A stretch of 64,000 nucleotides of DNA. Source: Gammaproteobacteria bacterium (lineage in GTDB: Bacteria; Pseudomonadota; Gammaproteobacteria; Pseudomonadales; Azotimanducaceae_A). The notes beneath the pieces are model-generated. The model saw only the letters and a program-made list of their open reading frames with translations. It was not told where the DNA came from and searched no databases. The position numbers and the translations under genes were made by a program. Below, one piece after another: positions 24,354 through 32,256 of this stretch; position 1 is the stretch's first letter; each line of letters begins with the position of its first letter. The stretch is from NCBI GenBank assembly GCA_012960755.1, contig DUAT01000072.1, positions 174,588 through 238,587 of the forward strand, read 5' to 3'.

Positions 24354-25595
24354 ATGTCCGATGAAACCAAGGACACACCTGAACAGGCTGAATTTCGCGC
24401 CCATTGCCAGAAATGGCTAGCCGAAAACCACCCTGGCCAACCCCCGGTTCATATTCCCCAGGGCGCACTGGAACTCAGTGATCCAGACGCAATGGAGTGG
24501 CTGCAGCAATGGCAAAAATCAGCCTATGACGCTGGTCTTGTGGGTTGTGATTACGCAAAAGCAAGTGGCGGTGGTGGCATGACGGATTGCCAGTCGATCG
24601 CCAACCAGGAAATGCAGCGGGCGAAGACGCCGTTTCTACCCAATATTATTGGCATGGGCATGGCGGCGCCTACGATCTATTTTCACGCCCGGGAAGAGGT
24701 CAAAGAGGAACTGCTGCCGCGACTACTCTCTGGCGAAGACATCTGGTGCCAGGGATTTAGTGAACCCGGTGCTGGCTCAGACCTGGCAAATCAACAAACC
24801 TTTGCTGAAAAGAAAGGCGACTCCTGGGTCATCAATGGCCACAAGGTCTGGACATCCCTTGCTCATTTTGCCAGCTGGATGATCCTGCTATGCAGAACCA
24901 GCAAAGATGACAAATATAATGGCCTGTCCTACTTTGTTGTGCCAATTGAATCTGTCATGGGCAAGGGCGTCACTGTTCGCCCTTTAATCAAGATGACAGG
25001 AGAAACCGGATTCAATGAAGTGATATTCGAAGACCTGGTGGTTGAAGACAAATACCGCCTGGACGAGGTCGGTGCCGGTTGGAAAGTTGCTATGACGACG
25101 CTTGCCCATGAACGAGGTGCCGGTCTGCTGGTTACCCCATCAGCCGGGGGTATGGTGACAGCGGAAGAAAAAGGCGCCGCAGTGGGTAGTGCCAGCTCTT
25201 TGATTGACCTTGCACGGCAGTCTTATCGAAACGGCAAAACGGCCGCCGATGACGCGGTAATTCGTGACGCTGTAATGAAACTCATCATTCGTCAGGAAGG
25301 CTTCAGGCAAAACCAACGCCGCATTGGGGTAAAGGCACTCAATGACCACCCCATGCGCCTGCCGTTGCAGTTCAAACTCGTAGCGACAGAAATAGGCCAG
25401 GATATAGCCCAGCTCGCCTATGAAATCGAAGGTGCGGGCAGCAGCCTGTATGTCAACGACGACAATGCACCCGCTGGTGGTCAGTGGCAGTTAGCCTATA
25501 TGAATAGTTTCGGCATCACGATCGCCGCCGGTGCGAACGAAGTGCAGCGAAACATTCTCGGTGAACGGGTACTCAACATGCCCAAGTCCAAGTAA
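24354..25595 (+). CDS. Acyl-CoA dehydrogenase, first of an adjacent pair
   Basis: The 413-residue protein has the signature CQGFSEPGAGSDLANQQTFA, then INGHKVWTSLAHFASWM and a C-terminus with GITIAAGANEVQRNILGERV. It oxidises an acyl-CoA substrate using FAD and ETF. It lies 12 bp from a second, shorter acyl-CoA dehydrogenase. Adjacent pairs of this kind often form alpha2beta2 enzymes in steroid or aromatic-ring degradation, in contrast to homotetrameric fatty-acid enzymes. Whether this is such a case is inference. The upstream ribosome site (AGGAGC) is a little distant, about 10 bp. Confidence 0.85.
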   Translation: MSDETKDTPEQAEFRAHCQKWLAENHPGQPPVHIPQGALELSDPDAMEWLQQWQKSAYDAGLVGCDYAKASGGGGMTDCQSIANQEMQRAKTPFLPNIIGMGMAAPTIYFHAREEVKEELLPRLLSGEDIWCQGFSEPGAGSDLANQQTFAEKKGDSWVINGHKVWTSLAHFASWMILLCRTSKDDKYNGLSYFVVPIESVMGKGVTVRPLIKMTGETGFNEVIFEDLVVEDKYRLDEVGAGWKVAMTTLAHERGAGLLVTPSAGGMVTAEEKGAAVGSASSLIDLARQSYRNGKTAADDAVIRDAVMKLIIRQEGFRQNQRRIGVKALNDHPMRLPLQFKLVATEIGQDIAQLAYEIEGAGSSLYVNDDNAPAGGQWQLAYMNSFGITIAAGANEVQRNILGERVLNMPKSK

Positions 25596-25607
25596 GGAGT
25601 ATTCCAG

Positions 25608-26744
25608 ATGACGCAATCAAAAAACTTTGGCTTCGGCGAAGACGAGGCAATGCTAAGAGACGCGGCGCGAAAATTCTTTGCTGATAACTGTAGCGCAAAC
25701 AAGATTCATACCCAGGTGGCACACGATTCCAATATCCATCGGGATATCGAGTGCATCTGGGACAGGTCCCTATGGCAGCAGATCTGTGAGCTGGGCTGGA
25801 CCGCAGCATGTGTTCCTGAAGCTGCGGGGGGTATTGGCATGCCTGTCGTTGCGGTCATTGCCCTGGCTGAAGAGGTCGGCAAAGCAGCATTTCCTTCTCC
25901 CCTGCTGTCCACCTTCAATGCGACCTTTGTATTGCGAGAATGTGATTCCGGCAATGCAACAACAGCGCTGGGAGAAATCGCGACGGGTAAGTCTGCAACT
26001 CTCGCCATTACCAACAAAAGAGGTTCCTGGGAAAGTACAGATACTGATGTTGCCCAGGTCGATGGAAAATTGAATGGCATGGCTTACTTTGTCCAGGATG
26101 CTCAAAAAGCGGAAACACTCGTCGTTGCCGCAAGCTCGAATGCTGGCGTTGGTTTGTACCTGGTCGACGTATCAAGCACTGGCCTGACAATTATCCCTGA
26201 TGGCATTATTGATCTCACCAGGGATCAGGCAAGAATCGAGTTCGTCAATGTGGATGCTGTGGAAGTGGCTGCTCCAGGAACGGGTCCCGCAGCGGTTGAA
26301 AAAGCCATGCCAGCCATTTTGTGCGTCACAGCGGCAGATATGGTGGGCTCTGGCGAGTGGTTGTTACAGACCACGACGGAATACGCTACCACGAGGGTTC
26401 AATTCGACCGGCCGTTGGCGTTTTTTCAGGCTGTTAAACATCCCCTGGTCAACGTCATGCTGGCTATAGATGCCGCAAAGTCACTGACCTACAATGCCGC
26501 CTGCGCCATTGATGAAGAACCTGACAATGCCGAACGCCTGGCGCGGATGGCCAAATCTGCCGCCAGCGACATGGCGGTATTTTCCGCCAGCCGGTCTGTA
26601 CAGTTTCACGGCGGTATCGGATTCACCTGGGAGTGCTTCGTGCACATCTTCTTCAAACGTCAAATGCACAACCATGTTCTGTACGGTGATGGAAAATATC
26701 AACGAAGCAAGCTGGCAGATTTGTTGATGGGAAACGCTGCATAA
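25608..26744 (+). CDS. Acyl-CoA dehydrogenase-like protein, second of the pair
   Basis: The 378-residue protein begins with FGFGEDEAMLRDAARKFFAD and ELGWTAACVPEAAGGIGM. Its central domain is divergent, without a clear SEP.xGSD loop. The C-terminal part keeps YATTRVQFDRPLAFFQAVKH and QFHGGIGFTWECFVHIFFKR, both family hallmarks. Loss of the FAD-loop consensus fits a partner subunit in a heteromeric acyl-CoA dehydrogenase. It is translated right after the first subunit with AAGGAG before its ATG, so they are almost surely one operon. Confidence 0.8.
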   Translation: MTQSKNFGFGEDEAMLRDAARKFFADNCSANKIHTQVAHDSNIHRDIECIWDRSLWQQICELGWTAACVPEAAGGIGMPVVAVIALAEEVGKAAFPSPLLSTFNATFVLRECDSGNATTALGEIATGKSATLAITNKRGSWESTDTDVAQVDGKLNGMAYFVQDAQKAETLVVAASSNAGVGLYLVDVSSTGLTIIPDGIIDLTRDQARIEFVNVDAVEVAAPGTGPAAVEKAMPAILCVTAADMVGSGEWLLQTTTEYATTRVQFDRPLAFFQAVKHPLVNVMLAIDAAKSLTYNAACAIDEEPDNAERLARMAKSAASDMAVFSASRSVQFHGGIGFTWECFVHIFFKRQMHNHVLYGDGKYQRSKLADLLMGNAA

Positions 26745-26806
26745 GCCTTTTTACCGCTCGACTATGGGAGTTAAGTAAACTGCCCCGGAATTAACGTGGA
26801 AACAGT

Positions 26807-26850
26807 TTGACAAGCTTCTGGTTTTGGATCATATAATTAGCGTACTAATT
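26807..26850 (+). promoter_or_regulatory. marR-emrAB promoter with palindromic operator
   Basis: TTGACA (26807-26812), a 19-bp spacer and TATAAT (26832-26837) form a strong, slightly long-spaced sigma70 promoter. A 6+4+6 inverted repeat AATTAG-CGTA-CTAATT (26835-26850) overlaps the -10. This is a typical MarR-dimer operator position: bound repressor would block the polymerase. The start of marR follows 17 bp later. Confidence 0.65.
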
Positions 26851-26867
26851 AATAGCATCCTATCTAT

Positions 26868-27296
26868 ATGAGCGTGAAGGATCTGAACCAGACATTTACG
26901 GCACTGCTGTTTAACGCCCGGAATCGAATACGGTTTGCCTTTGATGACAAGTTCAAACCACTTGATATCACCGATGCAACCTGGCGAACCCTGTACTTTC
27001 TTCGACAGAGTGGCGACGGCGTGCAGCAAAAAGAACTGGCCAACACGATGGGCATCGAAGGCCCCAGCCTGGTAAGGTTGTTAGATAATCTCTCGGAAAA
27101 GGGTTTTATTGAGCGAAGATCTGACCCCAACGATCGCCGCAGTAAAACGATTCACTTAACCCCCGCTGTTGAACCTCTTTTAGCACAACTGGATAAGAAC
27201 GCAGCAGACGTGCGCAGGGAAATCTTCGAAGGTATCGATAAGCAAGACGTGCAAACCTGCATCCGTGTCTTCGAACAGATCCTGGCGAGGAGGTAG
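26868..27296 (+). CDS. MarR-family transcriptional repressor
   Basis: The 142-residue protein is a winged-helix regulator: DATWRTLYFLRQSGDGVQQ, then KELANTMGIEGPSLVRLLDN (recognition helix), then the wing KGFIERRSDPNDRRSKTIHL. It resembles EmrR/SlyA-type sensors that release DNA on binding hydrophobic or phenolic ligands. It is the first gene of an operon with a membrane-fusion protein and an MFS pump. A palindromic operator overlaps its own promoter, which points to autorepression relieved by a pump substrate. Confidence 0.9.
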   Translation: MSVKDLNQTFTALLFNARNRIRFAFDDKFKPLDITDATWRTLYFLRQSGDGVQQKELANTMGIEGPSLVRLLDNLSEKGFIERRSDPNDRRSKTIHLTPAVEPLLAQLDKNAADVRREIFEGIDKQDVQTCIRVFEQILARR

Positions 27297-27297
27297 C

Positions 27298-28449
27298 GTG
27301 GCCGACTCAACAGCACCTGCTGCATCACGACGAATTCTTAACCCCACGAATGTGATTGCATTTTCATTGCTGTTCTTTTCCAGCATCTGGCTGGCCTGGT
27401 GGTTTTACGACAGGTCGAACTATGTCTATGTCAGCGATGCGCGTATTACCTCGACGATGATTTCCATCAGCAGCCGAATTCCGGGTTGGGTGGTTGAATT
27501 TACTGTCTCGGAAGGATCAAGGGTGAACGTGGGTGACGTATTGGTGCAAATAGATCCCCGTGATGCAGAACTGAGGTTAGCAGAAATCGAAGCCAGCCTG
27601 AGGACGATGAGGGCAGAATATGACCGGCAACAGAGTCAATTGGAACTCGCCGAGCGCCAGGTCAGCTCCAGATTCAAAGCTGAGAAATCGAAACTCAATG
27701 CCGTTTCTTCCGGGTCGTCCGAAGCCAGGATTGAGCTGTCGCTGGCAAAAAGAGAATTTTCCCGGGCAAAATCATTGTTACAGGAGAACATGATATCGGA
27801 AGGGGACTACGACAACCGAAAATCTGAACTGGACCGGGCAGCACAATCGTACAAACGAAGCATCGCCGATACGGAAACCGCCAGGGCAGAGTTGCTACTT
27901 TCAGAGGCAAACCTTTCTGAACTGGATGTGATAAAAAAGGAAATGCAGATTATTTCTGCCCGGGAAGCAGAACTAAGCATTCAGCGAGACCGACTGCTCA
28001 ATACCCTCAACGACCACACCATAAAAAGCCCAATTACCGGCGTCGTGGATGAATCCTTCGCCAATCGGGGAGAATACGTTTACCCGGGGCAACGAATTCT
28101 AATGATCCACAACCCGAATAAAATCTGGATCAAGGCAAATGTAAAGGAAACTGAAATCCGCCATCTGCGCCTCGGATCATCCGTTAGAGTCGACGTTGAT
28201 GCCTATCCAGGTAAAGAATTTCGCGGCACGGTGAGGAACATTGGTAACTCTGCAACCAGTCAGTTCGCACTCTTACCCAGCCCGAATCCAAGCGGGAATT
28301 TCACCAAGGTCACCCAGCGGCTGGAAGTTCAGGTTGATATCGAAAGCGGCAACGATCTGCTCAGACCGGGTATGATGGTGGAACTAGCCATTGACGTGGC
28401 CAACTTCACAGATTTCGTTGATTCAAATACAGCCGTTTCAAGAAACTGA
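27298..28449 (+). CDS. EmrA/HlyD-type membrane-fusion protein
   Basis: The 383-residue protein has one N-terminal membrane helix (VIAFSLLFFSSIWLAWWFY), a lipoyl-like barrel (RIPGWVVEFTVSEGSRVNVG), and a long alpha-helical hairpin rich in Arg/Glu. A second barrel half (HTIKSPITGVVDESFANRGE) follows, then the conserved VKETEIRHLRLGSSVRVDVD. It bridges the inner-membrane pump to an outer-membrane channel. The GTG at 27298 has GAGGAGG 6 bp upstream and starts just after the marR stop. No TolC gene is in the window. Confidence 0.87.
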   Translation: MADSTAPAASRRILNPTNVIAFSLLFFSSIWLAWWFYDRSNYVYVSDARITSTMISISSRIPGWVVEFTVSEGSRVNVGDVLVQIDPRDAELRLAEIEASLRTMRAEYDRQQSQLELAERQVSSRFKAEKSKLNAVSSGSSEARIELSLAKREFSRAKSLLQENMISEGDYDNRKSELDRAAQSYKRSIADTETARAELLLSEANLSELDVIKKEMQIISAREAELSIQRDRLLNTLNDHTIKSPITGVVDESFANRGEYVYPGQRILMIHNPNKIWIKANVKETEIRHLRLGSSVRVDVDAYPGKEFRGTVRNIGNSATSQFALLPSPNPSGNFTKVTQRLEVQVDIESGNDLLRPGMMVELAIDVANFTDFVDSNTAVSRN

Positions 28450-28455
28450 GCCGAC

Positions 28456-30033
28456 ATGGCCTCCTCAAGAATTCCCGAAGGCATCGAGGCAACGCCACCC
28501 ATACTGGCAATGTTTGAGCAGTTTGGGCCGAAGTACGTCTGGTTTGCCGTCTTCACCTCAATCCTGGGATCATTTGCCACCCTGCTTACAGCAACAATAA
28601 TCAATGTTGCCATACCCGAAGTAATGGGTGCCTTCGGTATTGGTCAGGATCGTGCCCAATGGCTGGCGACGGCTTTTCTTGCCGCTGGCACGGTCACCAT
28701 GCTGCTGACCTCCTGGTGCATTCAGGCATTAGGGGTGCGGCTTACATTCGTTTCGGCGATGATCGTATTCCTTTTAGGCTCCCTGCTGGGTGCGGCTGCA
28801 CCCAATCCCGAAGTACTCATCTTATCCCGGGTTATTACCGGCGCTGCGGCTGGCTTAATCGGCCCTATCGCCATGGTCGTAAACTTCCAGATTTTCCCCG
28901 TCTCACAACGGGGTTTCGCAATGGGCCTGTTTGGTATCGGCGTTGTCCTTGCGCCCGCTTTAGGCCCTACCCTCGGTGGTGTACTGATCGATAACCTGGG
29001 CTGGCGATATGTTTTCTTTATGGCAATTCCATTTTCAATTGTCAGTATCCCTCTAGCCCTAGTTTTTATGCCGGAGCGTGACGAGGGTGCGACGATTCCC
29101 AGGTTCGACTGGGTCGGGTTTTTGTTGGCATCAATATTTCTGACCAGCTTTCTCACAGCTTTGTCGAGTGGTCAGCGGGAAGGATGGTCTTCGACTTATA
29201 TCGTTCTTTTAGCCTGGATCACCTTCGCGTCACTGGTCCTGTTTGTCTGGTGGGAAAGTATTGTTGAATCCCCGATGCTGGAGTTAAAACTGTTTTTAAG
29301 AGGGCGCTTTTTTGCCGCCTCTATCGTCACCCTGGTGGTGGGTATGGGGCTTTATGGTTCAACTTATCTTCTGCCGATCTTTCTACAAACCCAGCAGGGG
29401 ATTATGCCCACTGATTCAGGGTTGCTTATGCTTCCTGCCGGGCTGGCGATGGCTGCATGTTTTCCCATCGCCGGGGCGTTAAGCGATCGGTACGAACCAA
29501 GACTGGTCATCATGGGAGGGCTTGCGCTGTTCGCAATTTCGAGTTGGCTAATGCGTGCCATCGATTTAAACACTGCCTATGTTTCCATCATGACCTGGGC
29601 AGTGATTGGCAGGGTCGGGCTCGCTATGGTCTTTCCCAGCCTGAATGCGGCGTCACTTGGCTCTCTGCCATTGTCGCTCTTGAGCCAGGGTTCCGGTGCT
29701 GTTAACTTTCTTCGCCAACTCGGCGGTGCTTTCGGGGTGAACATGCTCTCCATACACCTCGCACAACGCAGCGCTGAGTATAGTCACGAGTATACCCTGA
29801 CCCAGGTATCATCACCTGCAACCCTGGCAATGTTGAGTAACGTCCAGGACATGATGTTCGGCCAGCACTTCGGTTTTGTTATGCAGTTTCCCGTATCCTT
29901 CGGTTTTCTCTCAAGTACAATCTATAGCCAGGCAATGGATATGGCATTCAGAGAAGGATTTATGATTATCGCGGCCATTTTTGCGATATCCCTGATCCCG
30001 ACATGGTTTATGCGCGCCGAGCGACCGGCCTAG
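28456..30033 (+). CDS. EmrB-type MFS drug/proton antiporter (DHA2, 14 TM)
   Basis: The 525-residue protein begins with a cytoplasmic stretch and then TM1 (YVWFAVFTSILGSFATLL). Motifs include VAIPEVMGAFG-type (here NVAIPEVMGAF), QDRAQWLATAFLAAGTVTML and FLPG-like FGIGVVLAPALGPTLGG (motif C of drug antiporters). Fourteen helices fit the DHA2 group, which exports hydrophobic drugs and uncouplers. It lies 6 bp after the fusion-protein gene. With MarR it forms the classic EmrRAB-type operon layout. Confidence 0.9.
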   Translation: MASSRIPEGIEATPPILAMFEQFGPKYVWFAVFTSILGSFATLLTATIINVAIPEVMGAFGIGQDRAQWLATAFLAAGTVTMLLTSWCIQALGVRLTFVSAMIVFLLGSLLGAAAPNPEVLILSRVITGAAAGLIGPIAMVVNFQIFPVSQRGFAMGLFGIGVVLAPALGPTLGGVLIDNLGWRYVFFMAIPFSIVSIPLALVFMPERDEGATIPRFDWVGFLLASIFLTSFLTALSSGQREGWSSTYIVLLAWITFASLVLFVWWESIVESPMLELKLFLRGRFFAASIVTLVVGMGLYGSTYLLPIFLQTQQGIMPTDSGLLMLPAGLAMAACFPIAGALSDRYEPRLVIMGGLALFAISSWLMRAIDLNTAYVSIMTWAVIGRVGLAMVFPSLNAASLGSLPLSLLSQGSGAVNFLRQLGGAFGVNMLSIHLAQRSAEYSHEYTLTQVSSPATLAMLSNVQDMMFGQHFGFVMQFPVSFGFLSSTIYSQAMDMAFREGFMIIAAIFAISLIPTWFMRAERPA

Positions 30034-30061
30034 TCAGTTAGTACTCTATTCAAGCACCCGG

Positions 30062-31699
30062 TCAAGAGAACGAAAACCCCTCATAGCCTTTTTCGGAGAC
30101 CTGGTCACAAAGTTCACGATAGGGCCCAACGCCACCGGCGTAGGGCATAAACACTCGCGGCTTACCAGGAATGTTGGCGCCAAGATACCAGGATCCCCCT
30201 TTGGGAAAGAGGGTCGCGTTCGCCACTTCATCCACATGTTCTACCCATTTCTCCTCAGCGGCTAATTCAGCTTCAAAACGATTTAGATTATTCGAGCGCA
30301 TATGGTTAATAAAGTCGGTAATCCAATCAACATGCTGTTCAATGCTGACAATCATGTTACTCAGCACAGACGGGCTGCCAGGCCCGGTTATGGTAAAGAA
30401 ATTGGGAAACCCATGAATACCTAGCCCCAGGTAAGATCTTGGGCCTGCTTCCCATTTGCTGCCTAAACTCAGCCCACCGACACCTCTGATATCCATCGCA
30501 AGTAACGTACCCGTCATGGCATCGAATCCGGTGGCCAAAACGAGCATGTCAAATTCGTACGAGCCGTCGCGGGTTGTCAAACCCGTTTCTATCACTGTCT
30601 GGATCGGGGAACTCGCCACGTCCACCAGTTTCACGTTGGCGCGATTATAAGTTGCATAGTAATCTGAATCGACGCAGATTCTCTTGGTGCCAATGGGGTG
30701 AGTCGTGGGACAAAGCAGGTCAGCAATATCCTTATCTTCGACGATATTGCGTATCTTGTTTTTCACAAATTCGGCGACAATATCGTTAGCTTCCTGGCTG
30801 ACCATAGTGTCAATGTAGGTACCCAAGAAACGAGCACCGCCAAATTGCCAGAATTTCTCTAACAAGGCATGTGCTTCAGCTAACGGTACTGAGGTAATCA
30901 AAGTCTCCGACATACTACGGAATTCATCAGGAATCATCAGGTCACCAAAACTTGAAACCCTGCCATGGCGATAGTCATCCCGATGTTTTCGATAATCCTT
31001 CTTATAGTCCGTTACCCAGGCAGCATCCAGCACGCTGTTGTGGGCCGGTATGCTGTAGTTCGCAGTCCTCTGGAACACGGTCAGCTGTTTCGCCTGTTTT
31101 GCAATCACCGGTATTGCCTGAATCGCCGACGAACCTGTACCAATCAATCCGACACGCTGACCTGAAAAGTCAACTCCTTCATGCGGCCACTGGCTGGCGT
31201 AGTGGGTCGGACCTTGAAATCTGTCGAGCCCTGAAATGTCCGGAATCTGTGGCGTCGACAAGCAGCCCGTCGCCATGATACAGAATTGTGCACTCACCTT
31301 ATCGCCCTGTCCGGTCTCGACAATCCAGCAATCACCCTCGTCCTGATACTCTGCAGCAATGACGGGTGTGTTTAACTTGATATTCGGCCACAGGTCGAAC
31401 CGATCAGCGACATGATTAATGTAACGAAGTATTTCCGGCTGGGTTGCATATCGCTCTGTCCATTCCCATTCCTGCTCCATCTCTGCAGAAAATGAGTAGG
31501 AGTAAGCCATGCTTTCTGCATCACATCGCGCCCCTGGATAACGATTCCAGTACCAGGTACCCCCCACGCCGTCCCCGACTTCAAACACCTGAACGTTCAG
31601 TCCGTGACCTTTCAATTTGTGGAGCAGATACAACCCGGCAAACCCGGCACCTACGACAACGACATCAACATGGGGAATGCTGGAATTCGACAGACTCAT
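30062..31699 (-). CDS. Flavin-dependent Baeyer-Villiger-type monooxygenase
   Basis: The protein has 545 residues. The first Rossmann motif is VVVGAGFAGLYLLHKL, followed by GTWYWNRYPGARCD (FAD binding) and the NADPH motif GLIGTGSSAIQAIPVIA. The BVMO-type fingerprint appears as FQGPTHYASQWP at about residues 158-170. Here His is at the sixth rather than the usual seventh place, as Thr-His-Tyr. Late motifs ATGFDAMTG and GFPNFFTITGPGSPSVLSN are typical. It would turn ketones into esters or lactones using NADPH and oxygen. The gene stands alone, convergent with the efflux operon. Confidence 0.85.
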   Translation of the reverse strand: MSLSNSSIPHVDVVVVGAGFAGLYLLHKLKGHGLNVQVFEVGDGVGGTWYWNRYPGARCDAESMAYSYSFSAEMEQEWEWTERYATQPEILRYINHVADRFDLWPNIKLNTPVIAAEYQDEGDCWIVETGQGDKVSAQFCIMATGCLSTPQIPDISGLDRFQGPTHYASQWPHEGVDFSGQRVGLIGTGSSAIQAIPVIAKQAKQLTVFQRTANYSIPAHNSVLDAAWVTDYKKDYRKHRDDYRHGRVSSFGDLMIPDEFRSMSETLITSVPLAEAHALLEKFWQFGGARFLGTYIDTMVSQEANDIVAEFVKNKIRNIVEDKDIADLLCPTTHPIGTKRICVDSDYYATYNRANVKLVDVASSPIQTVIETGLTTRDGSYEFDMLVLATGFDAMTGTLLAMDIRGVGGLSLGSKWEAGPRSYLGLGIHGFPNFFTITGPGSPSVLSNMIVSIEQHVDWITDFINHMRSNNLNRFEAELAAEEKWVEHVDEVANATLFPKGGSWYLGANIPGKPRVFMPYAGGVGPYRELCDQVSEKGYEGFSFS

Positions 31700-31806
31700 T
31701 TCATAATCTCAATAATGCTTAGCCTGATAATCTCGTAACGAGGTGCAGTTTTCAATACAAGGTCAGACATTGGGCCGATCGAACTTACCGAAGCCAGTGA
31801 ATCGAT

Positions 31807-32235
31807 TCACCATCCGAACTCGCTGTATATCCGGTTTCGCTTGTATTCTTTCAAGGCATGCAGGATGTAAGGAATAGTATTTTCAGGCAGGGAACCAGAT
31901 GAGAACCAGGCCAGCTCTTCGCACTTGTCCGGCTCCAGATTTGTGGGTTCACCCTGATACCTGAGAGGTTTGAAGAAGAACGAGAGCCGTTCGGTTTCTG
32001 ATTTACGGTGAATAATATGGACCAGTTGCAGATCTTCGGGCGCGATGATCAACCCTGCTTCTTCCATTGCCTCACGAGCCATCGCTTGCCGGGCGGTTTC
32101 AGCACCGTCCATATGCCCGGCGACCAGGCTGTACTTACCGTCTTCATAGCCTGTATTGGCTCGTTTAAGCAAAAGAATTTCACCATCACGTTCCAATACC
32201 AGATGTACTTCGGGAATCAGTCTAAATCGATGCAT
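31807..32235 (-). CDS. Nudix hydrolase (MutT-like)
   Basis: The 142-residue protein has a complete Nudix box: GHMDGAETARQAMAREAMEEAGL, written here in parts as GHMDGAE, then REAMEEAGL. The preceding strand is LVLERDGEILLLKRANTGYE. The family cleaves nucleoside diphosphates linked to another moiety; the substrate is unknown. GAAAGAG precedes the ATG by 6 bp. It lies between the DEAD-box helicase and the BVMO on the same strand, 21 bp after the helicase stop. Confidence 0.87.
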   Translation of the reverse strand: MHRFRLIPEVHLVLERDGEILLLKRANTGYEDGKYSLVAGHMDGAETARQAMAREAMEEAGLIIAPEDLQLVHIIHRKSETERLSFFFKPLRYQGEPTNLEPDKCEELAWFSSGSLPENTIPYILHALKEYKRNRIYSEFGW

Positions 32236-32256
32236 CGGTACTCTTTCATACGTGCT

